A stretch of 64,000 bases of DNA, from positions 111,465 through 175,464 of the forward strand of contig NZ_BMVW01000019.1 in NCBI RefSeq assembly GCF_014650915.1, given 5' to 3'. This document shows, piece after piece, positions 8,092 to 16,422 of this stretch. Made by a program: the position numbers and the translations under genes. This stretch comes from Streptomyces poonensis. GTDB taxonomy: Bacteria > Actinomycetota > Actinomycetes > Streptomycetales > Streptomycetaceae. A model generated the notes under the pieces. The model made no database searches. It had not been told where the DNA came from and saw only the letters and a program-made list of their open reading frames with translations. Positions within the stretch are counted from its first letter, which is position 1. Every line of letters starts with the position of its first letter.

Positions 8092-9123
8092 CTAGTCCTG
8101 CTTCTTCCGCCGCGTACCGAACACGATCTCGTCCCAGCTCGGCACCGCCGCACGGCGCCCGGGACGGACGCCGTCCGCCTCGGCCTGGCGGTCGGTGGCC
8201 CCGATGAGCCGGTCCCGGTGGCTGGTGACCGAGCGCGGCATGAGGACGTCCGCGTAGGCCGAACCGGCCGAGGCCGCGGGCGCCGGGGGCTCCTCGGCCT
8301 CCGGCTCGGGCGCGCCCTCCTCCGGTGTCTCGGCGGGCAGTTCGGGCACGACCAGGTCGCCCCGGTAGCTGGGGACGGCCTCCAGGATGCTCGTGAGCGA
8401 GTCGCGGTCGCCGGCGCTCTCCTCGATCGGCTCGGGCGACGACGGGGCCTGCGGGACGGGACGTTCCGCCTGGCGGTCCAGGGGGCGGTCCCGTGGCAGC
8501 CGTGCGATGCGGGGCACGAACGGGAAGCTGGGCTCGGCGGTCCCGAGGTCGTCGGACTCGCCGATCAGGGAGCGCGCCTCGTCGTCGACGGCCTGTACGA
8601 GCCGCCGGGGCGGGTCGTACGTCCAGCTCGCGGAGTGGGGTTCACCGGCGACCCGGTAGACGAGCAGCACCTCCCAGGTGCCGTCGTCGCGCCGCCACGA
8701 GTCCCACTGGACGGTGTCCTTCTCGGCGCCCCGCAGCAGCAGCCGCTCCTGGACGGCCTCGCCGAGCTGCGGACCCGCGGCGTTCTCCCCGGGCCTGCGG
8801 ACCGGCGTCTTGCGGGCCCGCTCGGCCATGAAGGCGCGCTCGGCGAGCACGGGGCCCTCGAAGCGTCGTACCCGGTCGACGGGGATGCCGGCGAGCTGCG
8901 CGACCTCCTCGGCCGACGCGCCGGCACGTATACGGGCCTGGATGTCGCGGGGGCGGAGATGGCTCTCCACCTCGATCTCGATCTGACCGAGGCGGGGACG
9001 GTCGCCGCGCACCGCGGCGCGCAGCCGTTCGTCGATCGGAAGCGTGTACTCCGTGGCGTCGGCAGCCTTCAGCACCAGCCGTGTGCCGTCATTGGAGACG
9101 GCCACGACACGCAGTTCGGGCAT
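8092..9123 (-). CDS. sepH: Septation protein SepH (DUF3071)
   Basis: SepH stimulates FtsZ assembly and is needed for regular sporulation septation in Streptomyces. The 343-residue product begins MPELRVVAVSNDGTRLVLK, the conserved N-terminus. A helix-turn-helix-like segment follows at about 60-105 (GASAEEVAQLAGIPVDRVRRFEGP), then a DUF3071 core (about 120-190), a long acidic, proline-rich linker, and the conserved C-terminal SWDEIVFGTRRKKQD. The ATG at 9123 is preceded by GGGAGGTCCCC on the minus strand. Upstream in-frame codons to 9210 are unlike the family. It is a single gene ending at a shared terminator. Confidence 0.92.
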   Translation of the reverse strand: MPELRVVAVSNDGTRLVLKAADATEYTLPIDERLRAAVRGDRPRLGQIEIEVESHLRPRDIQARIRAGASAEEVAQLAGIPVDRVRRFEGPVLAERAFMAERARKTPVRRPGENAAGPQLGEAVQERLLLRGAEKDTVQWDSWRRDDGTWEVLLVYRVAGEPHSASWTYDPPRRLVQAVDDEARSLIGESDDLGTAEPSFPFVPRIARLPRDRPLDRQAERPVPQAPSSPEPIEESAGDRDSLTSILEAVPSYRGDLVVPELPAETPEEGAPEPEAEEPPAPAASAGSAYADVLMPRSVTSHRDRLIGATDRQAEADGVRPGRRAAVPSWDEIVFGTRRKKQD

Positions 9124-9595
9124 GGGGACCTCCCGGGTGGTGCCTGCCGACGTCACGTGCGTCGCTGCTTCCGCTAGTCGAGTGTGGCCTGCCCGGGTGC
9201 AGCCTGCCACAACCTTGCCGAGTTGCCCGGCGTGTCGGGCGTGGGCCCTGGGCCGCCGTTATGGCACGGTAACCAATTCGCAACGCTAAGTGACGAATCT
9301 CATCACCCTGTGCAAAGCTCCCCCTCCCGGCGGTCCTCAAAGGCCCCGGACACCCTGGCGGGAGTCCGGACCCAGGGATCGCAACAGTACTCCATTCGGG
9401 CCACTTGCGTGGATCGGCACGCCGCCGAACTTTCCCCGAAGGGCGGGAGTTGGCCGTCCGAAGCATCACTTTCGTGTGGGTAAGGCGTGGCGCACTTCAC
9501 GGAATCTCCAGAAACGGAACCAATGGTTTCGCTCGTACGTCCCCCTCTCGTGCAATCGGACGACCAAGTACGGGAAAGGTAGGCAAGCCCCGGGA
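9124..9595. other. 472-bp intergenic region
   Basis: It lies between sepH (minus) and the two-TM protein gene (plus) and must hold both promoters. It is visibly less GC-rich than the flanking genes around 9260-9310 and 9480-9560. Open frames here lack start signals and protein-like composition. I could not identify operators or a hairpin. Confidence 0.5.
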
Positions 9596-10459
9596 ATGCG
9601 CGCCAAAGCGGACGACGGCGAGGAAAAGGCGGACGACGGTGAGGAAAGGGAGGGCGGTGGGGGCCGCGGGAACAAGCTCGACCTGAGCCTTCCCCAGGTC
9701 GCCGGGAGTGCGGTGGCCGCTGTGGTGGCCGCCAGACTCGCGTCGTACTTCGGCGTCTACGGGACGATCCTCGGCGCCGGTGTGGTGAGCGTCATCGCCA
9801 CCTGCGGAGGCACGGTCCTCCAGCACTTCCTGCGGCGCACCGGCGAACAGCTGCGCGACGCCGCGGCGCAGACCAGGCCCGCGGAGCAACCGGTCCGGGC
9901 ACCCGGGGAATTCGGCGCGGCGACCGTCCACCGCGCGCGGGCCAGGGGCCGGCGGCGGCCCGTGATCGCCGCCGCTGTGGTCTTCGGTGTCACGATGGCC
10001 GGAATCACCACGTACGAACTGGTCTCCGGCACCGGCCTCGGCGGCGGGAACAGCACCACCGTCGGCGATGCCCTGTCCGGGCACAACAAGCCGTCGTCCT
10101 CGGACGATCCGGGTTCCTCCGGCTCCTCGGACTCGACGGACTCCACCGATCCCACCGACTCGACCGGCTCCACGGACGACTCCGGTTCCCCGGACTCCCC
10201 GGGTGCCGTGGAGGACGGCGGGCCGTCCTCCACGACGCCGTCCGCGACGAGCGGCGGTACGCCCACGGACGGCGCCTCCGCGGAGGACGGCGGCAGCGGT
10301 ACGGAGGGGAGCCCGGCACCGGACGCCACCGAGAGTTCCGCCGGCGAGGAGCCGGGCGCGGACCCGGCCCCGAGCGCGTCGGCTACGAGCCCAGCACCCT
10401 CCGCAGATAGTCGTTCTGGAACCGCCGATCCGGATCGAGCCGGTTCCGCAGCGCCGTGA
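9596..10459 (+). CDS. Two-TM membrane protein with a long Ser/Asp/Gly-rich external tail
   Basis: I do not recognise the function of this 287-residue protein. A charged N-terminus (MRAKADDGEEKADDGEE) is followed by a glycine/alanine membrane segment (about 35-75, VAGSAVAAVVAARLAS and ILGAGVVSVIATCGGTVL), a basic linker, a second membrane helix (about 120-142, PVIAAAVVFGVTMAGITTYELV) and about 140 residues of Ser/Asp/Thr/Pro/Gly repeats such as DSTDSTDPTDSTGSTDDSGS. The tail looks extracytoplasmic and disordered. The ATG at 9596 has only weak GGGA before it. The last 77 bp overlap the convergent FAD oxidase gene, so the final residues share DNA with an enzyme C-terminus. Confidence 0.75.
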   Translation: MRAKADDGEEKADDGEEREGGGGRGNKLDLSLPQVAGSAVAAVVAARLASYFGVYGTILGAGVVSVIATCGGTVLQHFLRRTGEQLRDAAAQTRPAEQPVRAPGEFGAATVHRARARGRRRPVIAAAVVFGVTMAGITTYELVSGTGLGGGNSTTVGDALSGHNKPSSSDDPGSSGSSDSTDSTDPTDSTGSTDDSGSPDSPGAVEDGGPSSTTPSATSGGTPTDGASAEDGGSGTEGSPAPDATESSAGEEPGADPAPSASATSPAPSADSRSGTADPDRAGSAAP

Positions 10460-11711
10460 ACTCGGCGAACCGGGGGTACGTCTCGGCGAGGTAATCGGCG
10501 TCGCGCGTGTGCACCTTGCCCCAGTGCGGCCGCCCGTCGTGCGCGGTGAAGATCCGCTCGGCGGCGGTGAAGTACGCCCGGTGCGGGGTGCCTTTGAACA
10601 TGTGGACGGCGATGTAGGCGCTGTCGCGGCCGGACGCGGTGGAGAGCGTGATGTCGTCGGCCGGGGCCGTGCGGACCTCCACGGGGAAGCTGACGCGCAG
10701 CGGCGAGCGGTCGACCATCGCCTTCAGCTCACGCAGCGTGTCCACCAGGGCGGCGCGCGGGACGGCGTACTCCATCTCCACGAAGCGCACCCGGCGCGGG
10801 GACGTGAAGACCTTGTAGGGAATGTCGGTGTACGCGCGCGCGGACAGAGCGCGGCTGGATATTCGCGCGATCGAGGGGACCGTGGCGGGCACGGCGCGAC
10901 CCACCCAGTTGGCCACCTGGAAGACGCCGTTGGAGAGGAACTCGTCCTCCAGCCAGCCGCGCACCTGGCTCACCGGTCGCTTCGGGCCCGCGCTGCGGTT
11001 GTTGCGCTTGGTGTTGGTGTTGCCGGTGTGCGGGAACCAGTAGAACTCGAAGTGCTCGTTCTCGGCCCAGAGCTGGTCGAACTCGGCGAGGACCCGGTCG
11101 AGGGGCATCGGTTCCTCGCGTGCCGCGAGCAGGAAGACCGGTTCCACGGCGAACGTGACCGCGGTGACGATCCCCAGGGCGCCGAGGCCGACGCGGGCCG
11201 CCGCGAAGACGTCCGCGTTCTCCTCGCGGGAGCAGGTGAGGACCGAGCCGTCGGCGGTGACCAGTTCGAGTGCCGTGACCTGGGCGGCGAGCGAGCCCGA
11301 CTCGCGGCCGGTGCCGTGGGTGCCGGTGCTGATCGCGCCGGACACCGTCTGCTCCATGATGTCGCCCATGTTCGTGAGCGAGAGGCCCTCGCGCGCGAGC
11401 GCCACGTTGAGCCGCTTGAGCGGGGTACCGGCCTCGACGGTGACCGTCATGGCGTCCCGGTCGATCCCGCGGATACCGGTCAGCAGATCGGGGCGGATCA
11501 TGACGCCGTCGGTCGCGGCGGCGGCCGTGAAGGAGTGCCCGGTGCCGACCGCCTTCACCCGCAGGCCGTCCTCGGCGGCTTCCCGTACGGCCGCAGAGAG
11601 CTCCTCGACCGAGGCGGGCACGACCTCCCGTACCGGCCGGGCGGTGATGTTGCCCGCCCAGTTATGCCACGCCCGGCCGCTCGTGGTCGTCCCGCTCCCC
11701 GTGCCGCTCAT
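10383..11711 (-). CDS. FAD-binding D-arabinono-1,4-lactone oxidase / L-gulonolactone oxidase family protein
   Basis: A 442-residue flavoprotein oxidase of the aldonolactone oxidase family. The N-terminal FAD-binding PCMH domain covers about 15-185 (RPVREVVPASVEELSAAV and KAVGTGHSFTAAAATDG). The GHS histidine is where covalent flavin attachment occurs in relatives. The C-terminal ALO domain ends with the diagnostic HWGKVH and DPDRRFQNDYLRRVLG. The substrate is probably a sugar lactone or polyol. The start overlaps the end of the upstream MFS gene by 50 bp, so the two are cotranscribed. The 3' end overlaps the convergent membrane protein gene. Confidence 0.87.
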   Translation of the reverse strand: MSGTGSGTTTSGRAWHNWAGNITARPVREVVPASVEELSAAVREAAEDGLRVKAVGTGHSFTAAAATDGVMIRPDLLTGIRGIDRDAMTVTVEAGTPLKRLNVALAREGLSLTNMGDIMEQTVSGAISTGTHGTGRESGSLAAQVTALELVTADGSVLTCSREENADVFAAARVGLGALGIVTAVTFAVEPVFLLAAREEPMPLDRVLAEFDQLWAENEHFEFYWFPHTGNTNTKRNNRSAGPKRPVSQVRGWLEDEFLSNGVFQVANWVGRAVPATVPSIARISSRALSARAYTDIPYKVFTSPRRVRFVEMEYAVPRAALVDTLRELKAMVDRSPLRVSFPVEVRTAPADDITLSTASGRDSAYIAVHMFKGTPHRAYFTAAERIFTAHDGRPHWGKVHTRDADYLAETYPRFAEFTALRNRLDPDRRFQNDYLRRVLGS

Positions 11712-12912
11712 GGGTCCCCTCCCGCTGCGCAGCCGGCCTGCGCAGCCGGCGGTACCCGAGGAAACCGACCGCGACCGCGACGGCCCCGGCGACCGCCGGC
11801 ACCCCGTACCCGGCCTCCGCCCCGGCGGCGGCGATCACCCAGCCGGACACGGAGGAACCGAGCGCGACCCCGACCGCCAGACCTGTGCTCACCCAGGTCA
11901 TCCCCTCGGTCAGTTGCGCGCGTGGTACGTGCTCCTCGACGAGGGCCATCGTCGTGATCATCGTCGGTGCGATGGCGAGGCCCGCCACGAAGAGCGCCAC
12001 GGCCAGAAACGGCAGGTTCCCGACCAGTTGGAGGGGGATCATACTCACGGCCATGGCGCACACACCCAGCAGCCACCGGCGCTCGGCGGCCCCGGCGAAG
12101 CGCAGCAGCCCGAAGACGATGCCCGCGACGCAGGAACCCGCGGCGTACAGGGCGAGGACGACGCTCGCGGCGCCCTTGTGCCCCTGTTCCTCGGCGAAGG
12201 CCACGGTGACCACGTCGACCGCTCCGAAGATCGTGCCGGTCGCCACGAACGTGAGCACGAGGACCTGCAGGCCGGGCGAGCGCAGGGCCGAGCCGCCCAC
12301 CCCGTGCTGTTCACGCGGATGCGGCTCCGGCTCGGTGGCGCGCTGGGAGGTCAGCCAGAGGACGCCGGCCGCGAGGAAGCAGGCGGCGAGGAGAGGACCG
12401 GCCTCCGGGAACCACGCGGTCGACAGGCCGATGGAGATGATCGGCCCGAAGATGAAGCAGACCTCGTCGATCACGGACTCGAAGGAGTACGCGGTGTGCA
12501 GCTGCGGGGTGCCCCGGTAGATGGCCGCCCAGCGCGCGCGGGTCATCGCTCCGAGGCTGGGCGTGCAGCCGACGCCCGCCGAGCACACGAAGAGCACCCA
12601 GTCCGGCCACTGGTAGTGCGCGGCGAGCAGCAGCCCGGCCGCCGCGGCCAGGGTGAGCAGCATGGCCGGGCGCAGCACCCGGCGCTGCCCGTACTGGTCC
12701 ACCAGACGCGAGACCTGAGGGCCGGCCACCGCGGCGGACAGCGCGATGGTGCCCGACAGTGTCCCGGCGAGGCCGTAGCGGCCGGTGAGCTGGGAGACCA
12801 TCGTCACCACGCCGATGCCCATCATCGACAGCGGCATCCGGCCGAGGAGACCCGCGGCGGTGAAGGCCTTGGTGCCGGGAGCGGCGAACAGGGCGAAGTA
12901 GGGGCTGGGCAC
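11662..12912 (-). CDS. Major facilitator superfamily transporter
   Basis: A 416-residue integral membrane protein with about 12 hydrophobic helices in two bundles (residues about 15-205 and 225-400), separated by a short charged loop. It begins MPSPYFALFAAPGTKAFTAAGLLGRMPLSMMGIG, like Streptomyces MFS proteins of unknown cargo; no substrate motif was recognised. It is the first gene of a minus-strand pair, overlapping the FAD oxidase by 50 bp, which suggests related substrates. Its promoter lies in the spacer shared with ferrochelatase, which holds an iron-box-like sequence. Confidence 0.85.
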   Translation of the reverse strand: MPSPYFALFAAPGTKAFTAAGLLGRMPLSMMGIGVVTMVSQLTGRYGLAGTLSGTIALSAAVAGPQVSRLVDQYGQRRVLRPAMLLTLAAAAGLLLAAHYQWPDWVLFVCSAGVGCTPSLGAMTRARWAAIYRGTPQLHTAYSFESVIDEVCFIFGPIISIGLSTAWFPEAGPLLAACFLAAGVLWLTSQRATEPEPHPREQHGVGGSALRSPGLQVLVLTFVATGTIFGAVDVVTVAFAEEQGHKGAASVVLALYAAGSCVAGIVFGLLRFAGAAERRWLLGVCAMAVSMIPLQLVGNLPFLAVALFVAGLAIAPTMITTMALVEEHVPRAQLTEGMTWVSTGLAVGVALGSSVSGWVIAAAGAEAGYGVPAVAGAVAVAVGFLGYRRLRRPAAQREGTHERHGERDDHERPGVA

Positions 12913-12993
12913 GGGGTCTCCGGGAGTCTGCCGTGGAATCCGGTAAGCCCGGACGAGGATAAGTAAGGCGTGACTTTCGTCGATACAGCTTAC

Positions 12994-13010
12994 GAGTTAG
13001 GTAACCCTAA
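12994..13010. promoter_or_regulatory. Iron-box-like element between MFS transporter and ferrochelatase
   Basis: GAGTTAGGTAACCCTAA contains an inverted repeat TTAGG-N4-CCTAA and resembles the DmdR/IdeR iron-box consensus TTAGGTTAGGCTAACCTAA (12 of 19 in either alignment). Its first 15 bases are identical to a sequence upstream of the siderophore transporter (34667-34681). Confidence 0.45.
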
Positions 13011-13070
13011 TGCATGGCGGAACGCGGGCCGCGAGCCCGGCTGTCGGTGGTGGGTGGCAGGATCGTAGAC

Positions 13071-14198
13071 ATGCCCGACGCAACTGACCCGACCCCGTAC
13101 GACGCACTGCTGCTCCTCTCCTTCGGAGGCCCGGAGGGACCGGACGACGTGGTCCCGTTCCTGGAGAACGTGACCCGTGGCCGCGGCATCCCCAAGGAAC
13201 GCCTCAAGGAGGTGGGCCAGCATTACTTCCTGTTCGGCGGGGTCAGCCCCATCAACGACCAGAACCGAGCCCTGCTCGACGCGCTGCGCAAGGACTTCGC
13301 GGAGCACGGCCTGAACCTGCCGGTCTACTGGGGCAACCGCAACTGGGCGCCGTACCTGACGGACACCCTGCGCGAGATGGTCGCCGACGGCCGCCGCCGC
13401 ATCCTCGTCCTCGCCACCAGCGCGTACGCCTCGTACTCGGGCTGCCGCCAGTACCGGGAGAACCTCGCCGACGCCCTGGCGACCCTGGAGGCGGAGGGCC
13501 TGGAGCTGCCGCGGATCGACAAGCTGCGGCACTACTTCAACCACCCGGGCTTCATCGAGCCCATGATCGAGGGCGTGCTGGAGTCCCTCGCCGACCTCCC
13601 CGCGGATGTGCGGGACGGCGCCCACATCGCCTTCACGACCCACTCGATCCCCGACTCGGCCGCGGACGCCTCCGGACCGGTGGAGGAGCACGGGGACGGC
13701 GGCGCGTACGTGAAGCAGCACCTGGACGTCGCCCAGGTGATCGCCGACGCCGTGCGCGAGCGGACCGGTGTCGACCGCCCCTGGAAGCTCGTCTACCAGT
13801 CCCGCTCCGGCGCCCCGCACATTCCGTGGCTGGAGCCGGACATCTGCGACCACCTGGAGGAGCAGCACGGCGCCGGGGTCCCGGCCGTCGTCATGGCCCC
13901 CATCGGGTTCGTCTCGGACCACATGGAGGTCCTGTACGACCTCGACACGGAGGCCAAGGCCAAGGCCGAGGAGCTGGGCCTGCCGGTGCGCCGCTCGGCC
14001 ACCGTGGGCGCCGACCCCCGGTTCGCCGCCGCGATCCGCGACCTGGTCCTGGAGCGCGCCGCGGCCGAGAGCGCCCGCCCGGTGACCCCGTGCGCCCTGG
14101 GCGCGCTCGGCCCGAGCCACAACGTGTGCCCGGTGGGCTGCTGCCCGTCCCGTAACCCGCTGCCCGCCGCCGCGGGCGCCGACAGCCCCTACGCGTGA
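13071..14198 (+). CDS. hemH: Ferrochelatase (coproporphyrin ferrochelatase type, with Fe-S cysteines)
   Basis: Inserts Fe2+ into the porphyrin late in haem synthesis; in actinobacteria the substrate is coproporphyrin III (CpfC route). The 375-residue protein starts MPDATDPTPYDALLLLSFGGPEGPDDVVPFL and carries HYFLFGGVSPINDQNR and FTTHSIPDS, the latter with the catalytic histidine. Cys125 (SGCRQ) plus the C-terminal group PCALGALGPSHNVCPVGCCPS give the four or five cysteines used for a [2Fe-2S] cluster in actinobacterial enzymes. ATG 13071 is preferred to an in-frame ATG at 13014. The next gene follows within 10 bp, so the two form an operon. Confidence 0.94.
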   Translation: MPDATDPTPYDALLLLSFGGPEGPDDVVPFLENVTRGRGIPKERLKEVGQHYFLFGGVSPINDQNRALLDALRKDFAEHGLNLPVYWGNRNWAPYLTDTLREMVADGRRRILVLATSAYASYSGCRQYRENLADALATLEAEGLELPRIDKLRHYFNHPGFIEPMIEGVLESLADLPADVRDGAHIAFTTHSIPDSAADASGPVEEHGDGGAYVKQHLDVAQVIADAVRERTGVDRPWKLVYQSRSGAPHIPWLEPDICDHLEEQHGAGVPAVVMAPIGFVSDHMEVLYDLDTEAKAKAEELGLPVRRSATVGADPRFAAAIRDLVLERAAAESARPVTPCALGALGPSHNVCPVGCCPSRNPLPAAAGADSPYA

Positions 14199-14206
14199 GG
14201 AGCACC

Positions 14207-15034
14207 GTGACCGACCAGCCCGAGCCGGCCCCGTACCCGGACGCCCTCAAGGCGGAACTGCTGGAGATCGCGCTAGACGCGGCCGCCCGCGCGGGGGCCT
14301 TCCTGCGCGACGGCCGGCCCGAGGACCTGGGCGTGGCCGCCACCAAGAGCAGCGCCGTCGACGTCGTCACGGAGATGGACATCGCCTCCGAGAAGATGAT
14401 CACCGGCCTGCTGGCCGACCGCAGGCCGGACGACGGCGTGCTCGGCGAGGAGGGCGCCAGCGTCGAGGGCAGCAGCGGTGTCCAGTGGGTCATCGACCCG
14501 ATCGACGGCACCGTGAACTACCTCTACGGGCTGCCCAGCTGGGCGGTGTCCATCGCGGCCCGGGTGCACGGCGAGACGGTCGTCGGGGTCGTGTACGCCC
14601 CGGTGCGCGGCGAGACGTGGCGTGCGGTCCTGGGGGACGGGGCGTTCCTGAACGACCGCCCCCTGCACGTGCGGCCCGCACCCGCCCTGGGCCTGGCCCT
14701 CGTGGGCACGGGTTTCGGCTATCTGGCCGAACGGCGCGCCCGGCAGGCCGAGGTGGTCCGTGAACTGATCCCGCAGGTGCGCGACATCCGGCGCGGGGGC
14801 TCGGCCGCGATCGACCTGTGCGACGTGGCCACGGGCCGCCTCGACGCGTACTACGAGCGCGGGCTGAACCCCTGGGACTACGCGGCGGGCGACCTCATAG
14901 CCCGGGAGGCGGGTGCCCTGACGGGTGGCCGCCCCGGAGAGCGGCTCTCACCCGACCTGACGGTCGCGGCCCCGTCCGGCCTGTTCGAGCTCCTCCAGGG
15001 CCGTCTGGAGGAGCTGGGGGCCTGGCACGACTGA
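14207..15034 (+). CDS. Inositol monophosphatase family protein
   Basis: A 275-residue Mg2+-dependent phosphatase acting on inositol monophosphate or a similar sugar phosphate. All three metal and catalytic motifs are present: DVVTEMDIASEKMI, GEEGA, the central WVIDPIDGTVNYLYGLP, and NPWDYAAGDLIAREAGA near the C-terminus. The GTG at 14207 has TGAGGAGC at ideal distance. An upstream GTG at 14195 overlaps the hemH stop but lacks a ribosome-binding site. It is cotranscribed with hemH; the reason for the pairing is not evident. Confidence 0.9.
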   Translation: MTDQPEPAPYPDALKAELLEIALDAAARAGAFLRDGRPEDLGVAATKSSAVDVVTEMDIASEKMITGLLADRRPDDGVLGEEGASVEGSSGVQWVIDPIDGTVNYLYGLPSWAVSIAARVHGETVVGVVYAPVRGETWRAVLGDGAFLNDRPLHVRPAPALGLALVGTGFGYLAERRARQAEVVRELIPQVRDIRRGGSAAIDLCDVATGRLDAYYERGLNPWDYAAGDLIAREAGALTGGRPGERLSPDLTVAAPSGLFELLQGRLEELGAWHD

Positions 15035-15120
15035 CGCGCTCACACGCTCACCTGACGAAGGGGTGCCCTACGGCGAGTGAGCCGAAGGGGCGCGCCGGAG
15101 GCGAACCGAGCCCAGGAAAA

Positions 15121-15155
15121 AGCGGAGCCCCGTCTGGATCTGCCGGGGCTCCGCT
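15121..15155. terminator. Terminator between inositol monophosphatase and the 57-residue gene
   Basis: AGCGGAGCCCCG (15121-15132) pairs perfectly over 12 bp with 15144-15155 around an 11-base loop. On the minus strand the stem runs into CTTTTTCC, so it fits a terminator of the small minus-strand gene and may also stop the plus-strand operon. Confidence 0.8.
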
Positions 15156-15175
15156 CACTCGGTGCTTCGTGCCGG

Positions 15176-15349
15176 TCAGGCGTGAGACGCGCTTACCTCC
15201 ACACCGTGTTCGGCGGCGAGGCGGTGCAGATCGTCCAGCTCCGCCTCCTCGACCTCCGCGAGGAAGTCGTCGCCCGTCTCGCGAGCCCGCGTGAGGTCGG
15301 ACTCGGTCGTCCTTATGCGCTGCAGAAGTCCTGCGGTGAAAGCGTCCAT
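15176..15349 (-). CDS. Small conserved protein, 57 residues
   Basis: The product reads as a charged alpha-helical hairpin, MDAFTAGLLQRIRTTESDLT then ARETGDDFLAEVEEAELDDLHRLAAEHGVEV. It has no membrane segment and no cysteines. The ATG at 15349 is preceded by GAGGGGG on the minus strand, a strong ribosome-binding site, and the gene ends just before a terminator, so I take it as real. The function is unknown. It is divergent from cutR with a 414-bp spacer. Confidence 0.75.
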   Translation of the reverse strand: MDAFTAGLLQRIRTTESDLTRARETGDDFLAEVEEAELDDLHRLAAEHGVEVSASHA

Positions 15350-15763
15350 GCTGCGCCCCCTCGTCCAGGGTCGTGGGTCGGTGGCACGGGGGTGTGCCAT
15401 TTTCGGGAGGGGCGATCACGTCTCCGGTAGGTGCCCAGCGCTGCCCTGCTGGGCGGCGACGGTGCCGGACACCCACGCCCGCTCTGCGGAAGCGGATCGC
15501 AGCGGGCCACGTGATGGTGCGGCACAGGCAGAGCGTGATCGCGGGGTGTAAACCGTCCTCCCCCCGCCGACTTCCGGGGAAACCTCGCCCGGATGAGAAT
15601 TTCTCGGTTCCCCACCTCGGCCGATCCCTCCCACCCGCTCCCCTCCCCCCGGCTTACAGCCGACTTATGACCGAAAAGGGCAGGATGGAGGCACAGACCC
15701 ACGAACATCCTGCCCGCGCGCCGAGGACGTGGCGCGCGGGTGGACACAGGAAGGACTAGGGAC
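15350..15763. other. 414-bp divergent region upstream of cutR
   Basis: Should contain the promoters of the small minus-strand gene and of cutRS. The part from about 15580 to 15680 is lower in GC (ATGAGAATTTCTCGG includes a short GAGAATTTCTC palindrome at 15594-15604). No protein-like frame was found. Confidence 0.5.
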
Positions 15764-16417
15764 GTGCGCGTACTCGTCGTCGAGGACGAGCAGCTGCTCG
15801 CCGATGCGGTGGCCACCGGACTGCGCCGGGAGGCCATGGCCGTCGACGTCGTGTACGACGGTGCGGCCGCCCTGGAACGTATCGGCGTCAACGACTACGA
15901 CGTCGTCGTCCTCGACCGCGACCTCCCGCTCGTGCACGGCGACGACGTCTGCCGGCGGATCGTCGAGCTGGGCATGCCCACGCGTGTGCTGATGCTCACC
16001 GCGTCCGGCGACGTCAGCGACCGGGTCGAGGGCCTGGAGATCGGCGCCGACGACTATCTGCCCAAACCGTTCGCCTTCAGCGAGCTCATCGCGCGCGTGC
16101 GGGCCCTCGGGCGGCGTACGAGCGTGCCGCTGCCGCCGGTCCTGGAGCGCGCGGGCATCAAGCTCGACCCCAACCGCCGCGAGGTCTTCCGCGACGGGAA
16201 GGAGGTCCAGCTCGCGCCCAAGGAGTTCGCCGTGCTGGAGGTGCTGATGCGGAGCGAGGGCGCCGTCGTCTCCGCCGAGCAGCTCCTGGAGAAGGCCTGG
16301 GACGAGAACACGGACCCCTTCACCAACGTCGTGCGGGTCACCGTCATGACCCTGCGCCGCAAACTGGGCGAGCCTCCCGTCATCGTCACCGTGCCCGGCT
16401 CCGGCTACCGGATCTGA
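15764..16417 (+). CDS. cutR: Response regulator CutR
   Basis: OmpR/PhoB-family DNA-binding response regulator of the CutRS two-component system. The 217-residue protein has a receiver domain (1-115) with the phospho-acceptor Asp51 in VVVLDRDLPL, conserved Thr (MLTASGD) and Lys (YLPKPF), then a winged-helix domain (about 130-217, ending VTVPGSGYRI). It closely matches the Streptomyces CutR sequence as I remember it. The start is the GTG at 15764. CutRS was first linked to copper tolerance and later to antibiotic production and the response to secretion stress. The kinase gene begins five bases after its stop. Confidence 0.93.
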   Translation: MRVLVVEDEQLLADAVATGLRREAMAVDVVYDGAAALERIGVNDYDVVVLDRDLPLVHGDDVCRRIVELGMPTRVLMLTASGDVSDRVEGLEIGADDYLPKPFAFSELIARVRALGRRTSVPLPPVLERAGIKLDPNRREVFRDGKEVQLAPKEFAVLEVLMRSEGAVVSAEQLLEKAWDENTDPFTNVVRVTVMTLRRKLGEPPVIVTVPGSGYRI

Positions 16418-16422
16418 TCCCG

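Noticed and set aside
13014..13070. Upstream ATG start of ferrochelatase
   Set aside because: It would place the start inside the promoter region next to the iron-box-like element, and the added residues do not resemble the family.
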